A stretch of DNA of 64,000 nucleotides from Streptomyces sp. LBL (GCF_029893585.1 NZ_JARXYX010000025.1:1-64000), one strand, 5' to 3'. Counted from the first letter of the stretch, positions 1-9,001 are shown. Notes: generated by a model from the letters alone, not told the origin. Translations and numbers: made by a program.

Positions 1-3000
1 TCGAACGCATGACCCGCCAGCCCGGCAACCGCCTCCGCCAGACCCTCCCGTCCCACCTCAACCACCGGCAGATCAAAAGAGGAAGGCGGAGCAAGAATCT
101 GCTGATACGGCCTGCCCTCATCGGCAGCAAAGACCATCCGCAGCACCTCGTGCCGGCCCACCACATCGCCCAGCGCCATCCGCAACGCCTCGACATCCAG
201 GTCACCGGTCAGCCGCAGAGCCACAGGAATGTTGTAGGTCGCCGACGGTCCCTCCAACTCGCCCAGGAACCACAACCGCTGCTGCGCGAACGACACTGGT
301 ACCGCCTTGGGCCGTGTCATCGCCACCAGCGCGGGACGCGCCGCACTCGAATCCGTCAGCCGCTGCGCGAGTCCGGCCACGGTCGGCGCCTCGAACAGCG
401 CCCGCATCGGCACCTCGGCCCCAAAAACCGACCGGATACGGCTCACCAACCGGGTCGCCAGCAGTGAGTGGCCGCCCAGCTCGAAGAAGTTGTCCTCCAC
501 CCCGACCGTGGGCACGCCCAAAATCTCGGCGAACACCGAGCACAGGAGCTCCTCCTGCACCGTCGACGGCCCCCGCCCACCGTCGGCCGCCTGATAGTCC
601 GGAGCCGGCAGAGCCCTACGGTCCAGCTTGCCGTTCACCGTCAACGGCAGCGCCTCCAGGACCACCAGCGCGGACGGCACCATGTACTCCGGCAACACAC
701 CCTGCAGATGCCTACGCACTACGGCGATGTCTGCACCCTCCGGACCACTCACCGGGACGAGATAGCCGACCAGACGCTTGTCACCGGGACGGTCCTCACG
801 CAGCACCACCACCGACTGGGCCACGGACGGGAGCGCAGCCAGCACGGCCTCGATCTCACCCAGCTCGATCCGGAAACCCCGGACCTTCACCTGGTCATCC
901 GTACGGCCCAGATACTCCAGCTGCCCGTCGGCGTTCCACCGGGCCAGGTCACCAGTGCGGTACATCCGCTCACCCGAGGTGAACGGGTTGGCCACAAACC
1001 GCTCCGCAGTCAGCCCCGGCCGCTCGAGGTAACCACGGGCCAGCTGCACACCGGCCAGATACAACTCACCCGCCACCCCGGGCGGCACCGGCCGCAAGGC
1101 TGCGTCCAGCACGAAGACTCTCATGTTCGGAACGGAACGGCCGATGGGGACGCCACCCAGCACATCCGGGTCCCCGGGACGAACGGTGAAGGTGACACAT
1201 CCGACGGCCGCCTCGGTCGGACCGTACTCATTCGTGATCAGGACGTCGTGGTGCGCGGACCGCCACCGTGTGAGCTGCTCGCCTGCAAGGCTTTCACCGC
1301 CGACGACGAGGTCTCCCCGGACGAAGGACCCGGCGGGCTCTCCGGACAGAAGGCCCAGGTGGCTCGGCGTCACCTTCAGGAAGGTGGGCGCCAGTTCAGC
1401 GGGAAGCCCCTTCCGGATATCCGCGATATGCAGGGCACCGCCCGAGATCAGCGTGCCGTACAACGGTGTAACGGTCAGGTCGAACGCAGCCGACGAGTGC
1501 AGCACGGTCCGACCACTCAACCCGGGGTACGCGCCGATAGCCCAGGTGAGGTAATAGGCGACTGCTGCGTGGCTCACCACGACGCCCTTGGGGCGTCCCG
1601 TGGAGCCGGAGGTGTAGATCACGTAGGCGGGGTGGGCGGGCAGGAGTGCCGCTCCTCGCTCGTGGTCCGTGAGGTTCTCCCCGGCCATGGTGGACAGGGC
1701 CGCCGTGATGTCTGGGGCATCCGTCACGATGCGCGTCACACCGTCATCCACTGCGCCTGTCATGGCCTGGTGTGTAACCAGCAGTGTGGCCTGGGCGTCG
1801 TTGAGCATGTAGGTGACGCGGTCGGCGGGGTAAGCCGGGTCGATCGGAACGTACGCGGCTCCGGTCTTGACCACTGCGAGGAGTGCGGCGACGAGGTCGG
1901 CGGAGCGGTCCATCATCACCGCCACACGTTCTTCCGGCCGGGCGCCCCTGCCCACAAGGACGCGGGCCAGCCGGTTGGCCCGCGCGTTCAACTCCGCATA
2001 GGTCACCTCGGTGCCGTCGAAGACCACCGCGGTCGCGTCGGGGGTGCGGGCGACCTGGGCTTCCAACAGTTCGGCCAGCGTGGTCGGCGGAACCTCGTGG
2101 GTGGTGTCGTTCCACCCGGACAGGATCCGCTCCCGCTCCGCGGTGTCCAGGACATCGATGCGGCTGACCGGCACCGACGGATCCGCGGTCACTGTCTCCA
2201 GGACCAAAAGGAAGCGCCGTGCGATCGCCTCGACACTTGCGGGATCGAACAGGTCGGTGGCGTAGGTGATCAGTCCGGTCAGGCCCGCCGGGGTGCCGCC
2301 GTCGGTGATCTGCTCGGCGATCTGGAAGTCCAGGTCGAACTTGGCAGGAAGGACGCCCGCAGGCAGTACCTCGATGTTCAGCCCGGGCAGGTCCAGACGC
2401 GCTTCGGCGGTGTTCTGCAGGGTGAGCATGACCTGGAACAGCGGGTGGCGGGCCATCGACCGGGCCGGGGCCAGGTCCTCCACCAGCCGCTCGAACGGCA
2501 CATCCTGGTGCGTGTAGGCGCCGAGGTCCGCTTCCCGTGTTCTGGCCAGCAGTTGCAGGAAGGTCGGATCGCCGGACAGGTCTGAGCGCAGCACGAGGGT
2601 GTTGACGAAGAATCCCACCAGATCGTCCAGTGCCTCGTCGGTGCGGCCTGCGATCGAGGTGCCGACCGGGATGTCGTCTCCGGCCCCCAGCCGGTGCAGC
2701 AGGACGGCCAATGCCGCCTGCACCACCATGAACACCGTCACGCCCTGCACCCGGGCCAGCTCAACCAACTCCTGGTGCACCTGCGCGTCAATGGTCAGTT
2801 CGACACTGCCACCCCGATGGGAGACGACCGGGGGACGCGACCGGTCGAACGGCAACGCCAGTTCCTCCGGCAGGTCGGCCAGTGCCTGGCGCCAATAGGC
2901 CAACTGCTCGGTCAGGAGGCTGTCGGGGTCGGTCTCGTCACCAAGCAGCTCGCGCTGCCACAGGCTGTAGTCGGCATACTGCACCGGCAACGGCACCCAC

Positions 3001-6000
3001 TCCAGGGCCCGGCCAGTGGATCGGGCCGCATACGCGGCCGACAGATCCCGCGTCAGGGGGGCCAGGGACCACCCGTCACCCGCGATGTGGTGCACCATGA
3101 TCATCAGGACGTGCTCGTCAGGACCGGTTTCGAACAGCCAGGCCCGCAGCGGGATCTGCTTGGCAAGATCGAAGTGGTGACCTGCGATCTCGGTGATCGC
3201 AGCCTCGAGGTCCGCTGCCCGTTCGACCGCGAGTGGGACGGGGGCGTCTTCGGCCGGCAGGATCTGCTGGTGGGGTTGCCCGTCCACCGTGGCGAACACG
3301 GTGCGCAGGACCTCGTGTCGGCCGACCACATCACGCAGGGCGGCCTTCAGAGCGTCGACATCCAGCGACCCGGTCAGTCGCAGGGCGAGGGGGATGTTGT
3401 AGGTGGCCGACGGGCCTTCCAGCTCGCCCAGGAACCACAACCGCTGCTGCGCGAACGACAACGGCACCCGCTCCACCCGCTCCGCCCGCACCAGCGGTTG
3501 CCGCCTCGCACCGGACGAGGTCAACCGGTCCGCCAGGGCAGCCGGAGTGGACGCCTCGAACAGCGTCCGGATCGGCACCTCGGCCCCAAAGACCGACCGG
3601 ATACGGCTCACCAACCGGGTCGCCAGCAGTGAGTGGCCGCCCAGCTCGAAGAAGTTGTCCTCCACCCCGACCGTGGGCACGCCCAAAATCTCGGCGAACA
3701 CCGAGCACAGGAGCTCCTCCTGCACCGTCGACGGCCCCCGCCCACCGTCGGCCGCCTGATAGTCCGGAGCCGGCAGAGCCCTACGGTCCAGCTTGCCGTT
3801 CACCGTCAACGGCAGCGCCTCCAGGACCACCAGCGCGGACGGCACCATGTACTCCGGCAACACACCCTGCAGATGCCTACGCACTACGGCGATGTCTGCA
3901 CCTCCCGCACCACTCGCCGGGACGAGATAGCCGACCAGACGCTTGTCACCGGGACGGTCCTCACGCAGCACCACCACCGACTGGGCCACGGACGGGAGCG
4001 CAGCCAGCACGGCCTCGATCTCACCCAGCTCGATCCGGAAACCCCGGACCTTCACCTGGTCATCCGTACGGCCCAGATACTCCAGCTGCCCGTCGGCGTT
4101 CCACCGGGCCAGGTCACCAGTGCGGTACATCCGCTCACCCGAGGTGAACGGGTTGGCCACAAACCGCTCCGCAGTCAGCCCCGGCCGCTCGAGATAGCCA
4201 CGGGCCAGCTGCACCCCGGCCAGATACAACTCACCCGCCACCCCGGGCGGCACCGGCCGCAAGGCTGCGTCCAGCACATAGACCTGGGTGTTCCAGACCG
4301 GGCGTCCGATGGGGACACTGCTCCTGCTGGTGTCGCTGTCACACGTCCATGCGGTGACCTCGACTGACGCCTCGGTGGGACCGTAGAGATTGTGAAGCGG
4401 AACGTCCAGTACGTTCCGGAACTGCCCGGCGAGGTCGCCGGGGAGCGCTTCGCCGCTGCAGAACACAGCTCGCAGGTCGGTACAGGCGGCGGCGGCCGGT
4501 TCGCGGAGGAAGACCTGCAGCAGGGACGGGACGAAGTGCGCGATCGTGACACGTTCGCGTTGGATCAACTCGGCCAGGTACCCCGGGTCGCGGTGGCCTG
4601 AGGGCTTGGCGACCACCACCGTCGCGCCCTGGAGCAGCGGCCAGAAGAACTCCCGTACCGACACATCGAAACCGAAGGGGGTTTTCTGCAACACCCGTTC
4701 CGAGGCCGTTAAGTTGTAGGCGCCCTGCATCCAGGTCAGCCAGTTGACGATACCCGCATGGGGTACGGCCACACCCTTCGGCCGTCCGGTGGACCCGGAG
4801 GTGTAGATGACGTAGGCGGGGTGGGCTGGCAGCAGGGTGGTCCGGCGCTCGGTGTCGGTGGGGTCGGTGTCGGTGTCGGTGTCGGTGGGGTCGGTGTCTT
4901 GGAGGTCCTCGAGTGCGGTGGTGGTCCGGGGGTCGTCGACGGCCACGTACGGCGGGTGGCTGTCGGTGAGGCAGGAGGCCAGGTCCGTGCTGGTGAGCAC
5001 CAGGAGGGGCTGGGCGTCGGTGAGGACGTAAGTGATGCGGTCGGCGGGGTAGTCCGGGTCAACGGGTACATACGCGCCGCCGGCCTTGACCACCGCAAGG
5101 AGGGCGACCACCAGGTCGACGGAGCGGTGCATCATCACCGCGACCAGCGACTCGGGTCCCACACCCCGGTCGATCAGGAACCGGGCGAGGCGGTTGGCCC
5201 GTGCGTTGAGGTCCGCATAGGTCACCTCGATACCCTCGAAGACCACCGCGACCGCGTCCGGGGTGCGGGCGGCCTGGGTCTGGAACAGCTCCGGCAGTGT
5301 CGCCGCGGGCACCTCCCGGGCGGTGTCGTTCCAGTCCTCGAGAACCAGACGCTGCTCGGAGCGGCTCATCAACGTGATCTGGTGTACGCGTTTCTCCGCA
5401 GTGGAACGCGCCATCCAGTTCATCACGTCAAGGAATTTCGCAGCATGCTCATGCGCTGCTCCCCGGCTGTAAAGATCCGGGTTGGCATCCACAATCACGG
5501 ATATGCTTCCGTCGGATGACCTGTCGTACACGGAAATAGACAGGTCATTGAAATTTATGCCACCGAGCCCGTGCGCACTGCTGGGGGCGTCACCAAATCT
5601 CAGATCGTAGTCAAAGGAGACGATATTGACCAGTAGGGGGTAAAGTCCGCTGCGCCCTACGAGCTTCAGGTCTCTGAGGATGTCCTCGTAGCGGTATCGC
5701 TGATGCCGCAAGGCATCTCTCACTCCGCGAGACACCTGCTTCACGAGTTCCCTCACCGTGGCCTTCGGCTGCACTGCGAGGCGCAGAGGAATGATATTCG
5801 CCGTCATTCCTGGGATGTCCCGCAGTGCAGTTGTTCTACCCATTACGGGGACCCCGAGAATGACGTCCTCTTGCCCCGTTGCGCGATGCAGGTAGGCAGC
5901 GCTCGCGGCTACGGCCAGACCCGAGAGGCTCGTTCCCAGTCGACGTGCGGAGCTTCGGAGTTCCGCGGCGGCGGCGGGAGGGATGTGGAGCGTATGACGT

Positions 6001-6677
6001 GTCAGTTCATGGGGCGTGGTGGAAGGTTCCCGGCCACTCAAGCTGACCGCTTGAGGGCGATCGGAAAGCCGCTCCGTCCAGTAATCCCGGTCCAGTTCGA
6101 ATTCTGCGGACACCCGGTAATCGGCATCGGCGTCCATCAGTACGGAACTCGAGAGAAGAGGGCTGCCCGTGAGGGATTCACCAGCCAAAAGTGCCGTGTA
6201 AACTGCAGCCACTCGGGAGGCTATCAGGGGTCCCGCGAGTCCGTCTGCAATGATGTGGTGTATTCGCTGATACCAGAAGAAGAGGTCTTCGTCCACCTTG
6301 AATACAGCCTGGGTGAAAAGTTCACCGCCCTGGAGATCCACTGGACGTCGCATGTTCACCCGCATCCAACTCTCCGCGCTGGAACGGGGATCTTCCTCAC
6401 CGCTCACGTCGATCACGTGAAACAGCCAATCGCTCCGCAGGTCAAAATACTGCTGCGGGACTTCGTCTGCGGTTCCCTCAAAGCGCAGGCTAAAACAGTC
6501 GACTTCTTGGACGACTCTTCGCACGGCCGCCTCAAAGAAGCCCGTGTGCACCTTTCCGTGAATCTCTATGTATTCACCCATGTTGTAGATCGGATTATCC
6601 GGATTCAGCTGCTGCGCATGCCATAGGCCAAGCTGTCCGGCCATCAGTTCACGACGGCCACCATGCGATCCAGACAT
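1..6677 (-). CDS. Non-ribosomal peptide synthetase, N-terminal 2+ modules (C-A-PCP-C-A-PCP-C, cut by window edge)
   Basis: Multimodular peptide synthetase read on the minus strand; the ATG at 6677 is preceded by a GAGGTGTGGAG stretch and opens directly into a condensation domain (GQLGLWHAQQLNPDNP). Approximate domains: C1 6677-5480 with active HHIIADG at 6240-6260; A1 5345-3790 with core motif YTSGSTGRPKG; PCP1 about 3755-3560 (FFELGGHSLL); C2 3510-2190 with HHIAGDG at 3072-3092; A2 2130-620; PCP2 about 590-395; C3 from about 345 off the edge. No epimerisation domain separates PCP1 and C2. Pocket residues read by alignment to the GrsA positions are D-V-R-H-F-S-L-V-E for A1 (closest to the serine code of EntF, with Arg in place of Trp239) and D-L-T-K-V-G-E-V-G for A2 (Asn/Asp type). 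An N-terminal C domain means it either accepts from another protein or starts on an acyl/aryl cap. Product unknown. Confidence 0.95.
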   Translation of the reverse strand, partial: MSGSHGGRRELMAGQLGLWHAQQLNPDNPIYNMGEYIEIHGKVHTGFFEAAVRRVVQEVDCFSLRFEGTADEVPQQYFDLRSDWLFHVIDVSGEEDPRSSAESWMRVNMRRPVDLQGGELFTQAVFKVDEDLFFWYQRIHHIIADGLAGPLIASRVAAVYTALLAGESLTGSPLLSSSVLMDADADYRVSAEFELDRDYWTERLSDRPQAVSLSGREPSTTPHELTRHTLHIPPAAAAELRSSARRLGTSLSGLAVAASAAYLHRATGQEDVILGVPVMGRTTALRDIPGMTANIIPLRLAVQPKATVRELVKQVSRGVRDALRHQRYRYEDILRDLKLVGRSGLYPLLVNIVSFDYDLRFGDAPSSAHGLGGINFNDLSISVYDRSSDGSISVIVDANPDLYSRGAAHEHAAKFLDVMNWMARSTAEKRVHQITLMSRSEQRLVLEDWNDTAREVPAATLPELFQTQAARTPDAVAVVFEGIEVTYADLNARANRLARFLIDRGVGPESLVAVMMHRSVDLVVALLAVVKAGGAYVPVDPDYPADRITYVLTDAQPLLVLTSTDLASCLTDSHPPYVAVDDPRTTTALEDLQDTDPTDTDTDTDPTDTERRTTLLPAHPAYVIYTSGSTGRPKGVAVPHAGIVNWLTWMQGAYNLTASERVLQKTPFGFDVSVREFFWPLLQGATVVVAKPSGHRDPGYLAELIQRERVTIAHFVPSLLQVFLREPAAAACTDLRAVFCSGEALPGDLAGQFRNVLDVPLHNLYGPTEASVEVTAWTCDSDTSRSSVPIGRPVWNTQVYVLDAALRPVPPGVAGELYLAGVQLARGYLERPGLTAERFVANPFTSGERMYRTGDLARWNADGQLEYLGRTDDQVKVRGFRIELGEIEAVLAALPSVAQSVVVLREDRPGDKRLVGYLVPASGAGGADIAVVRRHLQGVLPEYMVPSALVVLEALPLTVNGKLDRRALPAPDYQAADGGRGPSTVQEELLCSVFAEILGVPTVGVEDNFFELGGHSLLATRLVSRIRSVFGAEVPIRTLFEASTPAALADRLTSSGARRQPLVRAERVERVPLSFAQQRLWFLGELEGPSATYNIPLALRLTGSLDVDALKAALRDVVGRHEVLRTVFATVDGQPHQQILPAEDAPVPLAVERAADLEAAITEIAGHHFDLAKQIPLRAWLFETGPDEHVLMIMVHHIAGDGWSLAPLTRDLSAAYAARSTGRALEWVPLPVQYADYSLWQRELLGDETDPDSLLTEQLAYWRQALADLPEELALPFDRSRPPVVSHRGGSVELTIDAQVHQELVELARVQGVTVFMVVQAALAVLLHRLGAGDDIPVGTSIAGRTDEALDDLVGFFVNTLVLRSDLSGDPTFLQLLARTREADLGAYTHQDVPFERLVEDLAPARSMARHPLFQVMLTLQNTAEARLDLPGLNIEVLPAGVLPAKFDLDFQIAEQITDGGTPAGLTGLITYATDLFDPASVEAIARRFLLVLETVTADPSVPVSRIDVLDTAERERILSGWNDTTHEVPPTTLAELLEAQVARTPDATAVVFDGTEVTYAELNARANRLARVLVGRGARPEERVAVMMDRSADLVAALLAVVKTGAAYVPIDPAYPADRVTYMLNDAQATLLVTHQAMTGAVDDGVTRIVTDAPDITAALSTMAGENLTDHERGAALLPAHPAYVIYTSGSTGRPKGVVVSHAAVAYYLTWAIGAYPGLSGRTVLHSSAAFDLTVTPLYGTLISGGALHIADIRKGLPAELAPTFLKVTPSHLGLLSGEPAGSFVRGDLVVGGESLAGEQLTRWRSAHHDVLITNEYGPTEAAVGCVTFTVRPGDPDVLGGVPIGRSVPNMRVFVLDAALRPVPPGVAGELYLAGVQLARGYLERPGLTAERFVANPFTSGERMYRTGDLARWNADGQLEYLGRTDDQVKVRGFRIELGEIEAVLAALPSVAQSVVVLREDRPGDKRLVGYLVPVSGPEGADIAVVRRHLQGVLPEYMVPSALVVLEALPLTVNGKLDRRALPAPDYQAADGGRGPSTVQEELLCSVFAEILGVPTVGVEDNFFELGGHSLLATRLVSRIRSVFGAEVPMRALFEAPTVAGLAQRLTDSSAARPALVAMTRPKAVPVSFAQQRLWFLGELEGPSATYNIPVALRLTGDLDVEALRMALGDVVGRHEVLRMVFAADEGRPYQQILAPPSSFDLPVVEVGREGLAEAVAGLAGHAF
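390..1105. repeat. Long near-identical intragenic repeat, copy in NRPS module 2
   Basis: About 715 bp nearly identical (a few scattered substitutions) to 3555-4270, at a constant offset of 3165 bp. It encodes the C-terminal part of the adenylation domain from about motif A6 through A10 plus the whole PCP. The A-domain core upstream, which carries the substrate pocket, differs between the two modules. Confidence 0.95.
3555..4270. repeat. Long near-identical intragenic repeat, copy in NRPS module 1
   Basis: Partner of 390-1105. Weaker similarity continues into the start of the following condensation domains (about 240-300 against 3405-3465) at the same 3165-bp offset. Confidence 0.95.
4851..4899. 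repeat. GTCGGT hexamer microsatellite inside NRPS A1
   Basis: Tandem GTCGGT/GTCGGTG units. In the NRPS frame they add an acidic Asp-Thr/Pro stretch (DTDPTDTDTDTDPTDTE) between adenylation motifs A2 and A3. A2 has no equivalent insertion, so this is a module-specific low-complexity expansion, probably in a surface loop. Confidence 0.85.
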
Positions 6678-7300
6678 CTCCACACCTCGGTCAACGCACG
6701 CGCTCCGTACCAGGAGCAACCAATTAAGCAATTTGAAAGCAATGTTGATCCACTTAACCCTCTCAAGCCGAACTGGGCACTGTCAACTTTCTTGGCGAAG
6801 TGGGCATTTAGAGGACGCTTAGGGGCGGCTTGTGGTAATAAGTTGCTTCTGCGGCCAACAATCCTTGGACTGATTCGCGTCTTACGTGCACCTTCCCGGC
6901 CTTCTGGGCGCCGACCTCTGTGCTCGTTCGATCCGCTTCTCGACGCTGGATTCCGTCTGGTTTATTAATAGGCGAAAAATTCCCACCAGTGTGGAGATTT
7001 CAGGTATTCCAGTCCGTGCCCGTCGGCGATAAATACGGCAAAACGGTAAACAGCTATTGCAAACAAACATCAAACACCCTCCAAGGGTGCAACCAGGGAG
7101 AGCTTGTGCCATTGACTGAACTTTGAGATCGCCAGTTTTCAACCCGTCTGTCCGGCACATGCATTTTTCGACCCCTGGGCTGCCGACCCTGCCACCCGTT
7201 TGATCCGGTTCTCATGCACAAAGTCCGTCTGGCCTGAGACGTCATCCGCTTATCGATCACAGGGACGGCCTGGTCGGACAGGGTTCCTGATCGGGTGATC
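6678..7300. other. AT-richer intergenic region upstream of the NRPS
   Basis: No convincing gene. Base composition is visibly more AT-rich than the rest of the window, and this trend carries on into the first condensation domain of the NRPS. It must hold the NRPS promoter. I looked for an iron-regulator (DmdR-type) box and found none that matches well. Confidence 0.5.
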
Positions 7301-7323
7301 GCGCGAGGGTCGGCGCATGGCAG

Positions 7324-7378
7324 CAGGGCCTCTTGGTAGTTCGGAGGCGCGAACCGAACCGAATACCAGGAGGCCCTG
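7324..7378 (+). promoter_or_regulatory. Hairpin masking the ribosome-binding site of the transposase remnant
   Basis: Left arm 7324-7344 (CAGGGCCTCTTGGTAGTTCG...) pairs with right arm 7359-7378 (CCGAATACCAGGAGGCCCTG) with one mismatch and one bulge; loop 7345-7358. The right arm contains AGGAGG at 7368-7373, five bases before the TTG start at 7379, so a transcript that reads in from outside would fold the Shine-Dalgarno into the stem. This kind of control is known for some insertion sequences; here it is inferred. Confidence 0.7.
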
Positions 7379-7576
7379 TTGTCGCAGTCTTCAGCGCTCG
7401 CGTGTGTGGAGTCCAGCTCGCCTTCCCTGCCGTGTGACTGCCTCGCGCACAGGCTCGGCAACGCGGCAGACCGGCCGACCGCACCCCCTGATGTCTCCGA
7501 TATGACGGACGCGGAGTGGCAGGTCGTCCTGGCGTTGCTGCCGGTTCCGGCCAGGCCCTTCTCGGCTTGCGGATAG
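7379..7576 (+). pseudogene. Truncated IS5-family-type transposase (N-terminal remnant)
   Basis: About 65 codons remain, opening at TTG 7379 behind AGGAGG. The stretch APPDVSDMTDAEWQVVLALL (starting inside the reading frame, MTDAEW at 7502) is the conserved N-terminal signature of Streptomyces IS5-group transposases (DUF4096-type domain). After LLPVPA the similarity stops at about 7553 and the frame closes at 7574-7576 in unrelated sequence, so the catalytic DDE domain is gone. The break coincides with the end of a truncated enolase-superfamily gene on the other strand, which points to an old insertion followed by deletion. Confidence 0.8.
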
Positions 7577-7830
7577 CCCCCCACGAAGATCTCCCGGCAG
7601 GGGTTGTCGATGAACATGTACTCCAGCGCGAGCAGCGAGGGTGCCGCGGCCGCGACGTGGATCGCGGCCAGCTGGGAGAGCCCCCCGGAAAAACCCGTGT
7701 GCGGGGCGAAGGCTATGTTGTGCGCGAACGCCAGGGTCCAGATGTGGCGTGCCCCGGTGATCCTCCCGCAGCGACCCAGATCAGGTTGCGCGACATCGAT
7801 CAACCGCCGCTCGATCAGCGCGATCAGCTG
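7553..7830 (-). pseudogene. Fragment of an enolase-superfamily (mandelate racemase/muconate lactonizing type) gene
   Basis: On the minus strand about 85 codons resemble the C-terminal part of mandelate racemase-like enzymes: IDVAQPDLGRCGRITGARHI (barrel strand carrying a metal-ligand-type Asp-Leu-Gly) followed by FAPHTGFSGGLSQLAAIHVA and LEYMFIDNPCREI. There is no start region, and the frame runs at its 3' end into the antisense of the transposase remnant. It lies directly downstream of the WYL regulator gene. Interpreted as a remnant left by the same deletion that truncated the transposase. Confidence 0.7.
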
Positions 7831-7905
7831 CAGCAGCGGCTCCGGTCCGACTCGCCGGACGGCCGCCTTCGCGCTGACCAGTGCCGCGGCAGCAGGACGC
7901 TGTCA

Positions 7906-8901
7906 TCAAGAAGGTGCCTTCGCCGCGAAGTTCGCGAGCCGTTCAGCGAAAGCCTCGACGAGGCCACGGAGCTCATCCGGGCGTTCGATGACGAAGGGCC
8001 GGTCCAGCGAGGCAAGTACGGCAGGCAGCCAGTCGAGCCGCTCCACACGCAGTTCGACACGGCAACAGCGCTCGGCCCCCGGAGATGCGCCGCCCGGGGA
8101 TGGCAGTTCCGTCACGATCGCGACGCCGGCGGGCAGTCGGGTGTGGATCTGCTCGGCCGTCCCCTGGACTCGCAGGGTCACCTCATGCTGGTACGGAGCC
8201 GTGGCGAGCCCTGTCAGGACGCGCTTCGCCGGATCGATTCCGACGGATGGTTCGAACGAGCCGGGCAGGCTCCTCACACCGGTGATGCGATCCAGTCTGA
8301 AGGTCCGGTCCTCACCTGCCGAGAGATCCGCAGCCGTTACGTACCACCTGCCCGAGTGGGCGACGACCCCGTAGGGGTGCAGGGTGCGCTCGCTGCGTCG
8401 GCCGTCGCCGGCGGTGTACCGGATCGAGATCGGCCGGTGGTGGTGCACCGCGTCGGCGATCGGGAGGAGGACCGCGGGCTCCGGGGCGGCCGCTTTGCCG
8501 GGCGGATCCGTGAAGGCGAGGGAGCCGAGCACAGCGTCGAGTCTGCGGCTCAGCCGCTCGGGCAGCACTCGCCGGATCTTGGCCGCCGCCGTCTCAATCG
8601 CCGTGTCCGTGGCCGTCACCAGGCCCGATCGCCGACCCGCGACCAGGCCGAGCAGCACGGCGAGCGCTTCGTCGTCGCTCAGCATGAGCGGGGGCATGCG
8701 GTAACCGGGGCCGAGTCGGTAGCCACCGTAGCGGCCGCGCACCGACTCGACGGGCACGTCGAGGTCGACGAGCTGCTGGACGTAGCGCCGTACGGTGCGT
8801 TCGTCGACGTTCAGCCGATCGGCGAGTTCGGACACGGTCCGGATGCCGCCCGACTGCAGAAGCTCCAGCAGGGTGAGGACGCGAGCAATGGGGCGGGCCA
8901 T
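7906..8901 (-). CDS. WYL-domain transcriptional regulator (HTH_11 + WYL)
   Basis: 331 residues. The N-terminus (residues 1-60) is a winged helix of the DeoR/HTH_11 type: SELADRLNVDERTVRRYVQQ, followed by RYGGYRLGPGYRMPPL, a signature of YafY-like regulators. The middle part carries the WYL domain (around ISIRYTAGDGRRSERTLHPY and GRWYVTAAD). Such proteins bind DNA near their own start and respond to a small ligand sensed by WYL. The gene is divergent from a VOC-family gene, and a perfect 31-bp palindrome begins 17 bp upstream of its start, so autoregulation together with control of the VOC gene is likely. The physiological signal is unknown. Confidence 0.93.
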   Translation of the reverse strand: MARPIARVLTLLELLQSGGIRTVSELADRLNVDERTVRRYVQQLVDLDVPVESVRGRYGGYRLGPGYRMPPLMLSDDEALAVLLGLVAGRRSGLVTATDTAIETAAAKIRRVLPERLSRRLDAVLGSLAFTDPPGKAAAPEPAVLLPIADAVHHHRPISIRYTAGDGRRSERTLHPYGVVAHSGRWYVTAADLSAGEDRTFRLDRITGVRSLPGSFEPSVGIDPAKRVLTGLATAPYQHEVTLRVQGTAEQIHTRLPAGVAIVTELPSPGGASPGAERCCRVELRVERLDWLPAVLASLDRPFVIERPDELRGLVEAFAERLANFAAKAPS

Positions 8902-8917
8902 ACCCGGAAGTCTCCCG

Positions 8918-8948
8918 CATATACCGGGCGGGTTCCGCCCGGTATATG
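8918..8948. promoter_or_regulatory. Perfect palindrome, probable WYL-regulator operator
   Basis: Two 14-base arms, CATATACCGGGCGG (8918-8931) and CCGCCCGGTATATG (8935-8948), flank a GTT spacer. It is the only strong dyad between the divergent WYL and VOC genes. Confidence 0.8.
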
Positions 8949-9001
8949 TCGTAGCGTGCGGTCACAGGCACCGACCGGCCACCGGCCAGAGGAGAAAACC
9001 C

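Noticed and set aside
9..5519. Long plus-strand open frames across the first 5.5 kb (up to about 700 codons).
   Set aside because: They are mirror frames of the minus-strand NRPS, whose domains and motifs are unmistakable; the plus-strand translations have no family features.
6678..7160. Iron-box (DmdR/IdeR-type) operator that would suggest a siderophore NRPS.
   Set aside because: No sequence in the upstream region comes close to the TTAGGTTAGGCTCACCTAA-type consensus, so I do not claim siderophore function.
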